Shown here piece after piece: positions 43,701 through 56,508 of a DNA stretch of 64,000 bases; the first letter of the stretch is position 1; each line of letters begins with the position of its first letter. The stretch is from Hypholoma sublateritium FD-334 SS-4 (taxonomy: Eukaryota > Basidiomycota > Agaricomycetes > Agaricales > Strophariaceae). Made by a program: the position numbers and the translations under genes. The notes under the pieces are model-generated. The model worked only from the letters and a program-made list of their open reading frames with translations. It was not told where the DNA came from and searched no databases. The DNA lies in assembly GCA_000827495.1 (NCBI GenBank), contig KN817621.1, positions 1 to 64,000 on the forward strand, read 5' to 3'.

Positions 43701-46396
43701 GAGAGTGGGTCATGCCAGCCCTTGTGCTGTCGTTGGTCCTCATGCAGGGTGCAGCAGTCCTTTCCTCCTATTGGTAAGATTCCCGTTGCCTTTGCATTCA
43801 TTATGAAGAATCCGACGGCTTTTATCTACCTAGGCTTGTGTGGTGGCAGGACGGGTGCGTCTCAAAACTTCGATATGATGATATACTTACCTGTTTAATT
43901 TACCATTTAGATCGTTCCATCAATCTCAAAGATTCTACGTGAGCCGTGAATTTTCATCTGCGAGTTTCCCATTGACACACACACTGATAGATGGGCGTTT
44001 ACGCTGCATTAGGTGTCTCGCAAGCCGTATTCTCATACATGATGGGTGCAACTTTCGCCCTACTAACATATTTCGCATCGCAAAGACTGCACGGAGTGCG
44101 TTCTATATCTTCCATAATTCGGTGCTCATCTAATCGTGAAAACAGGCAGCAATCAAGCGAGTGATGCACGCTCCCATGTCGTTCTTCGAAACTACAGTAT
44201 GTATCTGATTTTTTAGGCGAATGTATTCAGTAAACAATATCTTGCCACAGCCGCTAGGCCGCATTATGAACCGCTTCTCTAAGGATATCGATACAATTGA
44301 TAACCTGCTGGGAGGTGTGTTTCCGTGTATTCGTCTTACCTTTTTCGAAGTCGTGACTCGTATATGATATAGATTCACTGCGCATGTTCATGACCACATT
44401 TTCTTCAATCCTCGGCGCGATTATTTTGATCTCTATCGTCCTTCCCTGGTTCTTGATCGGTGTATTCGTCATCTTCCTGGGCTATATTTACGCTGCGACG
44501 TTCTACTGCGCGAGTGCCCGCGAGCTCAAGCGCCTCGGTAAGCTCAGGCTTGGCCCACATACAGAGCAATTACTGACAGCCCGCGCCAGATGCCGTGCTA
44601 AGGTCATCGCTATACTCACACTTCTCGGAAAGTCTGTCAGGTCTCGCGACTATCCGGGCTTATGGGGAAGCAGAGCGGTTCCGCCGAGATAACGAACACA
44701 GAGTGGACATCGAGAACCGCGCGTATTGGCTAACGGTGGTCAATCAGGTGCGCACTTGCCGTGGTTTCCATTGCGCGCGCTAACGCCCTCTGCAGCGATG
44801 GCTGGGGATCCGCCTCGACCTTCTAGGCGCGCTGTTGACGTTTATCGTCGCCCTCTTGACAGTCGGCACGCGCTTCACCATCTCACCCGCCCAGACGGGT
44901 TTGGTGCTGTCCTACATCCTGGGCGTCCAGCAGGCGTAGGTGTCCTTTTGCACTGGGGCAAGCGCCTAAATTTAAAATTTTTTCTTCCAGGTTCGCCTGG
45001 TTGGTCCGCCAGAGCGCGGAAGTTGAGAACGACATGAACTCCATGGAGCGTGTGGTGTACTACGCGCAGGAAATTGAGCAGGAGAAGCCGCACGAGATAC
45101 CCGAGAAGAAGCCAGCTGTGGCGCATTGTTGGACGGTGCGTGGCGTTCGACGCGCCGATGACTTGAATCTGCTGACATCTGGTTGCAGGACGGGTGCCGG
45201 GAAGAGCTCGATTATGACAGGTTAGCAATGCTGATTTGCATATCTGCGCCGGAGGGGCTGACGCACCGATCATCTAGCGCTGTACCGCATCGTCGAGCTG
45301 ACGTCCGGCTCCGTGCACCTGGACGGCGTCGACGTGGCATCGATTGGCCTCGCGGACCTGAGAAAGGCGCTCGCGATTATTCCGCAGGACCCAGTGAGAA
45401 TCGCTGCTTCGCGCACCCGTGCCAGGCCACGCTGACCCGCGTTTCTCCTTGCAGCTTCTGTGTAAGCCCCGCGCGGCCTGCGCTGCGCCAGTTCCCGCTT
45501 TTCGTTCTCACTGACAAAAATACACAGTCTCAGGCACCCTGCGGACGAACCTCGACCCGTTCAACACGCACGACGACGCGACGCTGTGGGACGCGCTGCG
45601 GCGCGTGTACCTCGTCGAGGACGCGAAGCCCGCGGCGCCGTTGACGGACGGCGACGATACGCCCAACGGCGCGCACACGCCTGTGAACCGGTTCAGTTTG
45701 GACACCGTGATCGAGGACGAGGGCGCGAATCTCTCGGTCGGCCAGGTGCGTCTGGCCCCTTCTGCGCCTTGCCGTATTTGCTGACGGNATACCCTGCACA
45801 TGCAGCGCTCGCTGGTGTCGCTCGCGCGCGCGCTCGTGAAGAACGCGAAGGTGATCATCCTCGACGAGGCGACTGGTGCGTGCTGCGCTGCGTGCGTGCG
45901 TTCGCGGGATGACTGGCGTGTATCGTAGCCTCCGTCGACTACGAGACGGACCGCAAGATCCAGGACACAATCGCGTACGAGTTCAAGGACCGCACGATCC
46001 TGTGCATTGCGCGTGAGTCCTCCATGGGCCCCGGCCCGTCGGCGCGCGCCGCTGACGCGTAATCCCAGACCGCCTGCGCACAATCATCGGGTACGACCGC
46101 ATCTGCGTGCTCGACGCGGGGCAGATCGCTGTACGTCGTTATTTTATTTGCATGCGCGTGGAGCGCGCCGCTGACGCACGCCTGTTTGTGTTTGCGCTTG
46201 GTTTGCGCTGCAGGAGTTCGACGTGCCCGCGGCGCTGTACGCGCGCACGGGCGGCATCTTCCGCGGGATGTGCGACCGCTCGGCGATCACGCTCGACGAC
46301 ATCCGGCTCGCGGCGAAGGCGCGCGGGGACGCGGGTGCCGACGCCGACGCCGGAATCGACACAGGCGCTGGCGCGGACGGGCCCCGCACGGCCTAG
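40772..46396 (+). CDS. YOR1-like ABCC multidrug transporter, second ATP site damaged (about 1434 aa)
   Basis: 24 exons from ATG 40772 to TAG 46394-46396, introns mostly 48-83 bp, including exons of 7 (45455-45461), 21 (43834-43854) and 28 bp (43911-43938). Order: N-terminal [14 protein letters not shown], first membrane domain (exons 3-5), NBD1 with Walker [10 protein letters not shown] (Lys about 588) and Walker B IQIFDDPLSALD, second membrane domain (exons 8-16), NBD2 with RTGAGKSS (Lys about 1183), [32 protein letters not shown] and the conserved end [12 protein letters not shown]. This is the fungal oligomycin-resistance (YOR1/MRP) type, exporting organic anions. Odd points: NBD1 signature reads LSDGQ; and between [11 protein letters not shown] and RTGAGKSS about 40 residues that carry the A-loop and first strands are missing, replaced by an intron-like 53 bp. 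The frame given here (exon 44991-45220) reads through. A pseudogene or an assembly deletion is possible. Confidence 0.85.
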
Positions 46397-47873
46397 GGGG
46401 CAGGCGGGCGGACGGGCGGGCTGGTTACGACTGGATTGAGGCTGGCTGGCTTGCGGGCTGCGACGGACGGGCTGGGGGCTCGCGCTCGGCCGGGCGCAGA
46501 CCCGAACGGCAGCGCACGGCCTGAATAACAAATTTCGACGAACGCGATGATGTCATGTGAACCCGCACGAGCTACTCTTTATGCTTACATCTGAGAATTG
46601 AATACTGTCAGACAAGGTAATAAATGGATTGGTATGGCTTGAAGATTAATAAAAAGTCTCCAATCTTAGTAACTATTGTACTTCCAAATTTCATGTCAGT
46701 TCTAACACGGTGAATGTGGCTGAATATGCAATGTCTGGAAGAATTCTTCAAGCTGGAAAGAAAAATCATACTGATATTAGCCTAGTCAAGACTAGTATAC
46801 TGGCACATAAAAATCACCCATTACAAATACTACCATGATGATTGTATTGTTCAAATAGGCAGATATGAGAAGTGCTCAAATCCTGGTAGATGCAGGCCAA
46901 CTTCAATATGAATTTCAGTGTGCTGATCTCCATTGAAATACTGAAATTCAGAACCTATAGTATCAGCTTATATATAGGGTGTTGAATATTGTGAACATAC
47001 ACAGGTGTACAATACATGATGTTGAGATTAGGCCTTACAAGACACAAAATACAGGTATATATATTAAATGTCCCACTCTTTATTTTACATCTTAGCCCGT
47101 GAAAAATTTCTTGTAGCCAATAACATGCTAAGTAGTAAACAACAAGTGTTTTTGTATAGCTCAGGTCTATCACTGAGGAGATGATGATCAGTAGTGAAAA
47201 AATACAAAACAGTGATAGTAGATTGTCTCCACATGCAACCAATCATATAATTATCAGAGTTGACAGAAACAAGAAGGTATATATATATATTGTATAACTA
47301 CATCTGTATTATTTTGTATGAAACAGTGTGGACTCAATGGTATATCAAGTAATGGACTATAAGTAAATTGACACTGTTCAGATACACCATCAAGGGAGAT
47401 ATTGTAATCAACCAATAGCAATTGGTATACGTTATCATAACTAGCATTTTGACGGAAAATGATGGGTGACTCCAAGCAAGGAGGTAGTTTGTGCTACTGT
47501 CAGTTTTTATAAAACATACAGCTTCATGATAGCCTATTCCAAAATAAGTCAAGATTTATTGTTATTGTAATAATCACAGCTGACTGGAAGTCTGGAACTA
47601 ATTTAATTGCACCAGAAGAGTTATCAAGTATTGCTACAAATAAACAAATATTGTGGTACTTGAAAACATAATATAGCTTTTTATTTGAGCTAAAATGAGT
47701 GACCATTATCAGACCAGTTCAGCCCAGAGAGCTGGTGATGAATCCTTTCCATAGCCCAATGAGTAGTAGTGGGTGTTCACACAGTAAAATAAAAACATAA
47801 TTATAAATTGTGCTATTATATATTGGCTACCATATTATGACTTAATCCACAAAATAATATTACTGATTAGTCA
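46397..47873. other. AT-rich gene-free stretch
   Basis: Starts with GC-rich 3' flank (to about 46540), then about 1.3 kb of strongly AT-rich sequence with only low-complexity frames. No transposon ends, tRNA or gene can be supported. Confidence 0.55.
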
Positions 47874-49159
47874 TTAGCCAGTGCTTGCACTAGCACTCCG
47901 AGAAGCAGCCTGCTTTGCTGCCTCCCGTTTAGCCTTAATTTTAGCAAGAACACTATTCTTAGAGACAGGCCTTGAGTTGGTGGTATAGTTCGGAAACACT
48001 TGTCTAGTAATAAGTAAGCAACTTGATTGAATTGAGTAGAAAAGATAAATTTACCTGTTCCACCAAGCAAGTAGAGCATCTATCTCAACCACTTCATCAG
48101 GCTCTTGAAGCATGTCAAGAAGACTACCGTAAAAACGCTCAGAATCTGTTACCGTATCGGTACGGCTGAAAACGCTACACAATGATAGTGCAAATCGTGC
48201 CTTTGAACGGAGTTAGTCAATTGAAGCAGAAAGCAGTCGAACAATCTGAACCCACCTGTGTCGCGGCGTACACGATCGAAGCAGACGTTACACTAGTCAT
48301 TCCGTGAATCCGAGCATTGCCCGATCTCGTTGCCTTCGCCTCTCTATCGACCGAACTGGGTGAAGTGAAGATATGTTTGAAAGCCTGCAAAGAATGTGTA
48401 GAATTAGTATCAGTTAGGTACACTGAGTGTTTCGCTTACTTTGACCAGTATCACACTTCGCAAAAGACCCTTCCACGGATCAGTGTCATCATACTGGTAT
48501 GAAGCGTATAGGAAAATTGGCCATTGATCGCCGGATACAGAGTATTCGCCTGTGCGAAGTTTCTCCTTGACACTGGAAAGACTTTAGCAGGGCATACTTG
48601 AAACGGTGGTTGAACTTACGCATCGTCTTTCCAATCAACACCAGCTGGGCAAAGCAGTGACCCAGTGATCTCATGATTAAAGCCACGTTCGATTTTGATG
48701 TTCCGGGCAATAGGTGGGATGAGGGGCTCGCCAGCGGGCACCAGCCAATCGATTATGGCAGATTTGAGACTCTTGGTATCATCGGACCTAGCGCTTGATG
48801 CTCCTTTCTGTAGCTATTAAAGACGATGGAGCAATGAGGAAGCTTTACTGATAGCCATGGCCAATGGGACTTACCAACGCCGCAATACCATGAACCTCTT
48901 CCTCGGAGCAACTTGTCATGATCCTCTCTTCGAGACCAGGAACACTTTTCAGCAATGAAAGAAATACCCTGTGTTCCCTGTGTTCTCTAACGGCTCCGTT
49001 CAGATCGAAACACGGTGCAATATGCGGTAGATTAGACGTACTGAGCAGTGAACGCTTCTTCTGGTTCTTCAGAGCGCTCACCCATTCGAATGATCCCGTT
49101 GTTAACCAGCGCGTGTACGTTGCAAAGGGCATGTACGGTCCTCCCAAAATGGCGCCCAT
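47874..49159 (-). CDS. DUF6698-type Agaricomycete protein (338 aa)
   Basis: Six exons on the minus strand: 48875-49159, 48620-48813, 48440-48572, 48256-48384, 48055-48200 and 47874-48003; introns 47-61 bp. Diagnostic run: FLSLLKSVPGLEERIM, QKGASSARSDDTKSLKSAII, ERGFNHEITGSLLCPAGVDW, DQWPIFLYASYQYD, KAFKHIFTSPSSVD, ARFALSLCSVFSRTD, DALLAWWNRQVFPN. I recall the same order (GA..ARGDD..SLK, RGF.H..TG.LLCP..YDW, W..FLY, KAFK.IFTSPSS, LL.WW) from DUF6698, a family of unknown function that is greatly expanded in mushroom-forming fungi. The model lacks the long variable N-terminus of many members. The end is a Lys/Ala-rich helix. Confidence 0.75.
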
Positions 49160-50769
49160 GGTGAACCAAGGGATCCGTCAAACGACTATGCCAAAGACAA
49201 CATCAATGTGGGATAAGCAAGGGAAACAATTAATCGGACTGACGGCTTCTTTCTGGGTCCAAGTCGTAGAGCGTCGTTTGGGCCACCTAAGGAAGTAGCC
49301 ACGGCATCCATGGGGGGGGTATTTTCATCAGTAGGCATAGAGAGAATTAGGACCGAGTTTAATGTGCAAGATAAGAAAAGCGAATAGAGTAAGGTTTTAA
49401 AGAAAATGGATACGGACCTTTATAGCGCCGTATGCCGCAGGACCCAACTAGCCACTTTAGATCGCTGCATATTTTGTTTCGTAGGGTATCCATAGGGATA
49501 TCGGGAGACAGCGGACAGGGAGGAGCCGTAGGCTGATCGTGCCCGTGGAGGATCTAGGTGCGGTATAAGCTGAAGGAGGCCTAAGACACGGCTGTGCTCC
49601 AGTAGCGATGTATTGACAAGGTGCATTTACACGATTGCGGTGCCTCTCCGTCTCTAAGTCCAGAACTAAGCGCCGCGCAGGTCGTGGAATGCATGGAAGT
49701 TTGGTGGTTGCCACACGCTAATCTCAACCAAAGGCTCACAGCAAATCGGGAAGCGCTTCACGGTGGTCGTTCAATTCTGTAAGTCCGTAAATACTAGGCT
49801 AGGGTGGCCGCAGTAAGCCAAGAGGCCATAAATGCTTGACTTGAGGGAGTCAGAGTAGTCTAAGCCGTCGTAAGTTCTAAAAAGCAGAGACCGCGTATAA
49901 GGGCAACCGAAATGGCGGCCATTACTCTCTTTCCCAACGGTGTCGTTCAGGGGGGGGGGGATTATGATGATCTGTATGAGCAGGTTGATGACGTGTGCCC
50001 AATGTATCCAACAGGCAGACGGTGAATGTATTGCGGTGCCTCGGGAGAGCCCAAGACAGCGCCGTTAGTAAGGACAGCCTTGGGTTGGGCACTACAAACT
50101 TATTGCGCGGCGCGAACAGCCGCGGCGGAGCTCCAAATAAAGTCACGGTCTCGTGAGGGCTCCGCACTGAGTACTACTGAGTTCTCATTCAATCTGGTGA
50201 CGTCGTTGAACCCAGGGGATTCACCTCAATTTCCAGAATTGGTGGCCCGGGATTTCCCTTCTGGGTAATCTTTTTGACCATTTCGCGATGTCATTCCTCA
50301 GGCTTTCGTTGGGCTTTCGATAGATTAATTTTACTATAGAACATAAATAACTGTACGGTTAGGATGCAGACGGGCTTGGTATGCACTCATTTTATATCAA
50401 CGAATTGTTTTGTGCATCTCCCGAAGCTTGAGAATGATGCAACCCGCGCGATGGGTGTGTCGGGCTGCCAGGACTCATATATGATATTACGTTGATCATC
50501 ATAGTACGGACTCCTCGGATGTAAGAATATGTTGCCTGGAAATTGCAGTACCAGCCAACTAGTGGTATTAAATCTGGATTAAATCACTTGTTCACGAGAA
50601 CACAAACGCAAGCGATTTAATACTACTGACTGATATGTTATTCCTGTGTATGCCATTATTTACTGTAGAGAAACCGTGTCTGTCGGTTCCCCTACTCTAC
50701 CCTAAGTGACCGAGGGGAACAAAACAGTTTTCATGTAATGGGATACTACAAACTAATGCAATTTTATGT
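49160..50769. other. Gene-free stretch with homopolymer G runs
   Basis: No coding signal. Contains G runs at 49311-49318 and 49950-49959, and the phrase ATTGCGGTGCCTC twice (49635-49647, 50031-50042 approx), the second being incomplete. Confidence 0.45.
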
Positions 50770-51290
50770 TTTCCTGCTTACATTCACCAGCAGGTTCATG
50801 CCGTGCTCAACATATTGATGATGCTGGGAAACCTCGAGGAGGGAAAATGGACTCGCGTTGAAAGACAGGGCCAGCATGTCCGACGCCTCCAAGAAGCTTG
50901 CACAAACCAAGCCCAAACCTTTACCTCTACACGCGCTTGCGCCTGAGTGCTCCTCAAACACCCTCGCTTTCCCTGCAGATAGCGGGTGGCGGTGAATGTG
51001 GTATTGGCGTCGACTGGCGCTCGCGGTCCGACGCCATCACAGAGAACTATGCCGCGGCTCGCCTGCGGGGTGGCTGGGCACCTTAAGGTGCTGGCGCAAG
51101 TCTTCAATGTGATCTTCAATGCGACACGGCCCGGCGTACCCAGTCGCGCGCAGAGCCAGCCGTGCTTGAGCTGTGCAGCATGATCGCGCGCTACATTCTG
51201 CAGACGCCAGCGGCGCACTTGCCGATCCTTCCTCGGACCTCTTCCCCTGTCGCAAGCCATATGGGACGTAGGCGTATTCACACAGCGCAC
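50770..51290 (+). pseudogene. Fragment of an unrecognised gene
   Basis: Plus-strand pieces look coding but do not join into a full gene: after an acceptor-like CACCAGCAG at about 50792, VHAVLNILMMLGNLEEGKWT up to TGA about 50948; a second block after CCCTGCAG (about 50979) and a third after CGTACCCAG (about 51142) reading EPAVLELCSMIARYILQTP. There is no upstream start exon. Likely remnant or exons of a degraded gene. Confidence 0.25.
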
Positions 51291-52356
51291 GCTAGCACAC
51301 GACGGCGCACACGGCGCTGATCACACACCAAGATGCGCTGCTGCTGAGGGGCATCATAGCCACGCGTTGGCTTGGAAATAAGTAGGAATATACATAGATA
51401 TACCGGTGGGTACAAGCTGCAGACAACGGCTTGCAGGACTCGCTGCCTGGTGTACACTGCAGCATGAGAACATCAGCAGGCAGTGTGCACACAGATGGGC
51501 GAAATACGTGCTGTGCAAGTAGGCCATGGAGGCCATGAGCAGTGGCCACCTGTAGAGTAGCAGCGCGCGTTGTGTGGAAGGACGCCGCGCTGTCGCTCTC
51601 TCAAGTGCGCAGGTTGCCACAGCTCAGCACAGTGTGTCCTTGGCCGCGCCATGATACCACATGCCCTCATCGCTCCCGCGTGTGCATTTGCCGCCCAACA
51701 CCTTCTCTACACCCGCTCGTCGTCCCTGTCAATATTGAGTACCGCTAACGACAATGCAGAGGCGCGCGCGCATTTATCAAGCAGGCTGCTGCGTGTAATG
51801 TAGCGGCACGTCTATCTGGCGCTGTCAGTGGCTATGGCGGAGGGGTATCTTCAAAATATCTAGCTGTTGTCAAAATTAGCTGGATCGCGCAGCGCAAGCG
51901 CCGCGCGGCTCCGGTGTTTGTTTTGCCGGTATTGAAGAGAAATATATTACTTACTGAGTGGGAGGCGCGAGCCTTGTTTAGGAAAAAATGGGGGGTGTCG
52001 AGCACAGCCTGGGAGCGAGGACGCAAAGCGGCGTGGCGGGGTGTTAGGTGTAGGAATTCGAGCTCAGTCACCGCCCTGCGTACATGTGCGATGTGGACTG
52101 GACTCTGGTGCGTGTCCGTCGTGTATACGGCCACGGTTGGGATGCCCGCGCTGCGTTGTGTCCTGTTGGTCTTCGGATGAACTTGGCAGAGCGTGACGCG
52201 CCGTTGCACGTGCGACGTCGTTCTCTGGTGGGGCCAGGTGAGTCCGGTATGGCGAATCACAATTTACTAGATGATGTATAGTAGTACCCAAAGAGTCATA
52301 CAAATAAACGATATAAGACGGTGCCACGTACTTAGTAGAGCATGCTATTTATACAA
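51291..52356. other. Gene-free stretch
   Basis: GC-balanced sequence with CA-rich patches (ACACGACGGCGCACACGGCG) and short frames only. Nothing supported. Confidence 0.45.
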
Positions 52357-54913
52357 CTATTTAATAATTTTCAGGTCCCTCAAAAATGCACTAGAGACAG
52401 TTGTGTTGTTGACTGAAGCCCGCCTAACCGATGAAAAAGCCTTGATGCGACTCCTCCATTGGCTGCTAGTCAAAGGGAGTGCCGTTCCAAGCGAAAGCTC
52501 TTGGAGTCGGCCTTCGTAAAAATTTTCGGAGTGGCTGTTCCAAAATGACTGTCGTATGATGCTGTCCCAGAGGTTGATGGGCGGCCACCATGATTTCGTA
52601 GCTGTCTGCGAACCACGACCTGCCAGCACCCAAAGATGTTTAATAGCATGCACAGTGCCAATTAGATGATCCTGACTTACCCGTATACACATAATATACA
52701 CCAGTCAAAGCATCCGCTTCACTGGGATCCAGTATATCATCCACCCAAAAGGTATCATTGACTGAATTAGCAGTACCAAATGATAAACACTGGTGTTGTA
52801 GAACGGTCACCGAAGTCGGGCCGGCCAACACGTTGTGAAAAGTTGCCCTATCCATGGCCAAGCGCCAGATGATACCTCCGCACTTCAACGCCTGTCGGGC
52901 CACTCGAGGGTTGCGCAGCAATTCTTCCTGTTCAAGGCAGTAGGAGCTATAATCAGCCAGGCCAAAAACATAGTCGCTCAGCCGGATGCGACGGGGGATC
53001 ACAGGAGCTGGGTGGATGGCGAAGCGAGGAACAGGTAACAATGTGGCAAAAGGCATCCCTCGATTGAGTAATTCTCGAGCGATCTCATAATCGCTGAGGC
53101 TGCCGTCCAGACGCAAAATGAACAAGACACTGGGAATATCGCGGACGGCGATCGTCCAATCCACAGTGGACACCCCTCGGAAGTTGAACGCGTATACACC
53201 TCCTGGCAATTCGCACACGTACTTCAGCCGGGGGTTGTTCTGTAGGTTTTTGGGATTGCCTGGGGCCAAGTCGAACAATACATTGGGCGGGGGGACCCAG
53301 GGCGTTTGGCAGATAGACCAGAAGAAATGAACGGCGCACTTGCCGACCTCCGTATGGACAAAGGTTCGAAAGGACTCCAAAGCGGCGGGAAACCCAATCC
53401 CTGATGCCAGGTCTTTGATTTGCTGTTCTGAAGGTGGGGCAAGACGCAGACGCACCGACGACGGTGGAGTGACAAAGCCGAAAAACAAGCGCAGAATATC
53501 AGCGGGAGAATGTTCCTCCGGCATGTAGTCTACGACACGAGGTGATACGCTCGGGACGCCGGGCGCCGAGGAAGGGATGGCAGCTGCTGCCGTGTCGTTT
53601 GCTGGGCCAACATGCAGCATTTCTGGCCCCGGCGTAACAGGTCGAGTGCCCAAAGGCAGTATGGGTTCGTCAGCCGAATCTTCCCAGTCTGCGGCCTGCA
53701 TCTCCTCCGCATCCAGCTCTCCCATCTCCGTGCAGCAGTCCCACTCATTGGTGCGTTCGTCATATTTTTTTTGATTCCTGCCGTAATCACCGAGGGTCTC
53801 TTGCTGCATCCGGCGAACCACCTGAACGCGGTGCCAGGTGCCAATGTAATCCTGCTCCCAGTGGAACACTTTCAACGTTGGCTTCTTGGAAGGCATGGGC
53901 CCAGCGACGCGCCGTTGGCGTTCCGCAAAAAAATCCTCCCAAGGTTTGACCGAGTCAGAAGAGGCAGCTACGGCAACGGGAACGGTGTAGGAGCGCGCAC
54001 GTTGGAGGAGGTGGGAGGGCGGTACATATCTCTGCCAATGATCAGGATTCTTGAGAGCCAAAGATTCCTCGGAAGCACCCCACGGATACCAGACGGGAAC
54101 ACCGCACCGAACAAAGAACTCGACGGTCGGTTGCACCATCGTGCTCTTGAGATCGATAAAGACGCCCGCACGCGGATACGCTGCGCCAAATTGCCCCAAT
54201 TGCTGTCGGACCTCTGACATCGTGTGCTCGTCAACGTACCGACGATCATTTATGTACCGAGAAAGCGTCCGGTACCATAGGGGCACCATATCGGACTCGC
54301 TATCACGATCCGAGATCTCTGCGACTGCGATACCCAAGGAAACCATGGCCATCCAGATAGCGAACCAGCCCCGGCCACGCTTTTCGGCGGCAGTGAACTG
54401 CGAGGGGTATTCAAAGGGACCTTGACACACTAATGAAGTGGGAACTATGGGCGGCATGGGCGGGATGGAGTAACTCGACTGGAAGCTTTGGAAGATCTGC
54501 GCAAGCGTCGTCTCGAGGCGGTTCCAGTTCAAAGCGTGGTTTGAGTCCATTCGCAGACGGCGGTTCCGGCGGGGTCCAATCCCGATGGGGTCACTGAATA
54601 GGACATGGAACGGAGGGCAGTAGAGATTAGGTGACAAGGGTAGGAAAGGCAGATAGCCAGCCTTTAAGTTCCACCACTGCGGGTTATGGAATTCTTCGAC
54701 CTTGTCCTGGAACGGGTCTCGATTATAGTTCACGGTTTGACCGGGCAGGGGATTCACCGGAAGTGGAGGAGCGCGCGAGCAGTTGGGGGAGTAGTATACG
54801 TCTGAACCGAGAACGATGGCCCTCCCGGAAGCTCCGTGAAAGAGTTGAGGACTTGTATAGTTGATAGCGGTATGGAAGGCCAGAGGCGCAATCAAAGGAT
54901 TTGCGCTCAACAT
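52357..54913 (-). CDS. 831-aa protein of a multi-copy Agaricomycete family, unknown function
   Basis: Two exons on the minus strand: 52681-54913 and 52357-52619; the single intron (GTAAGT...GGCAG, 61 bp) is supported by the continued frame. No enzyme domain seen. Features: an aromatic-rich N-terminal part (NPQWWNLKAGYLPF), a central ALKNPDHWQRYVPP segment, an acidic linker (ELDAEEMQAADWEDSADE), and a C-terminal module with LTGVYYVYTG, SWWPPINLWDSI and FWNSHSENFYEGRL, ending PLTSSQWRSRI. I remember this VYTG...SWWP...W..FW...E.WF..RL ending from numerous hypothetical proteins in Agaricomycete genomes, often in repeat-rich regions; no function is known to me. ATG 54913 is the first in-frame ATG; the frame is open upstream to a GTG at 54967. 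Confidence 0.72.
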
Positions 54914-55974
54914 AACGACGCCAATACCCGAATCCCAGGGATAAGATGATGGGTTGGACGGGCGCACACGAGAGAAACGAGTGTCTGCCGAGGCGCAGGC
55001 AGTCGTTCGACCTCTTTTTCAGGACGGGTGTCTGCAAGTCACAGACAATCGACCGAGTTCAACAATAGGGTGTTGGGTACGAGCACGGATAGGATGAACG
55101 GACCCGTAGTCGTAGTAGCCACAGTAATGATGAAAAGTTAGGTTGAAGTTAGGATTCAGCAAGATTATTTCGGCTGAGGCCCGTGGAAACAGGCAACAAA
55201 CAAAGCCAAACTTTCCGCAACCGCAGTGGATTTCTGTAAAATGCCGCGGCGGATTGCTGGGTTTATATCTTGCTCTCAACTTTGTAAATTTATAGAGAAC
55301 TTGATATTTGGATAGTTCCGACTGTAAGCTACATTTATATCTAAAAATATTACTATTTTGCATGCATGAGTTGGAGTTTTGAGCCTGCAATCGCGCCTGA
55401 AATTTGCCTGAAATGCTTCTTACTTACTCAAGGAGCAAGGAGCGTCTGTTGGCTGCCTTTCCTTCAAATTTTGGGCCTTATAATACCCTTGGGATACCCA
55501 GCGTCAACATACGTTAGAAATTTTTATGAGTCCGAGTTGGCATTTTGGAGGAAGGTCCCGTAATGCCTAACTCGTGCTGACGCGTCGCGTATGTAGCACC
55601 GTCTATGTACATATCGGGAAATAGCCCGGGCGCTTCTCCAACAGCTGCTTTTTCTTTTCGGCCGTCCGGCCCACCGTACACGCAATATCACCGTTAAGTG
55701 AATAAATTTCTTTCAATTGTTATGTACAATTACTCTTGGGATAGCGAAGCGAGCATTGCTCCGCAGGTGGCGGATACTTACTAAGTTATCGATTTATCTG
55801 CCGCGACACCTCGAACGCTACTTAGTGTACTTGGGCCCTTCACGCAATTGAAACCCGATTTACACTGCCCGGCACTGCTTTATCACCCGCAGTCCTCGAG
55901 CTTGCACTCTTAACGACTCGGACGTTTCCAGCAACTACCACTTTTCTCGTTGAATACCCACTTGCACCATCTTA
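54914..55974. other. Divergent intergenic region
   Basis: About 1 kb between the 831-aa gene (-) and the small coiled-coil gene (+), without coding signal. Confidence 0.5.
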
Positions 55975-56508
55975 ATGTCGCAGTCATTTGCTTTGGAGGA
56001 GACCATGCCCACCGCGGCTGCTACATCGGCCACTGCCACGCCCGCCACCGCTATCTCTGCCTGCGCTTCTACTGCCACCCCTTCGTCTGGCTATATTTCG
56101 GCTATCTTTGGCCCCGAAGGCTCTAGCGCCGCAACTGCACGCCCTTGCATCGAGCTCAATGGCCTCTACATGGATCAACAAGTTTTCGTAAGTCAACGAG
56201 ATGTCAATCACGACCTTGATATAAACTGACTAAATCTATTTAAAATCTATCCACTCTTCGACTTCTAGAATCTACTTGTCGCTAATGAAAAGATCATTCG
56301 CGATCAGCGCAACGAAATTATGCGCATTAGAACGGAGCTCTTGAGGCTCAGGCAGACCTCTCAACGGGTCGACTGTCCCGCAGCCACAGCCCCGCCTCAG
56401 CTTGCACATGTCGGAATTGACCCAGACGCCACGATCGTCCTACCCAGGCGCCGCAAAAATATCCACCGCGAAGACACTGTTTTATTCGATGCTATGGATA
56501 CCCTGTAG
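55975..56508 (+). CDS. Small coiled-coil protein (150 aa), unrecognised
   Basis: Two exons: 55975-56187 and 56269-56508, intron 81 bp (GTAAGT...CTTCTAG). The first exon is rich in Ala and Thr (TAAATSATATPATAISACAS) and the second has a charged helix (NEKIIRDQRNEIMRIRTELL), then PDATIVLPRRRKNIHRED. Good start context at 55975 (TTAATGTC). The coiled coil suggests a dimer or a partner protein. It is surrounded by accessory genes; function unknown. Confidence 0.6.

Noticed and set aside
45746..45805. LSVGQ signature of NBD2 as a defect like LSDGQ in NBD1
   Set aside because: [16 protein letters not shown] is the normal sequence in fungal YOR1-type transporters.
52357..54913. 831-aa protein as a transposase
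   Set aside because: No DDE/DDD-type catalytic pattern, zinc-binding SWIM or CxC module could be seen; the mobile-element link is only by context.
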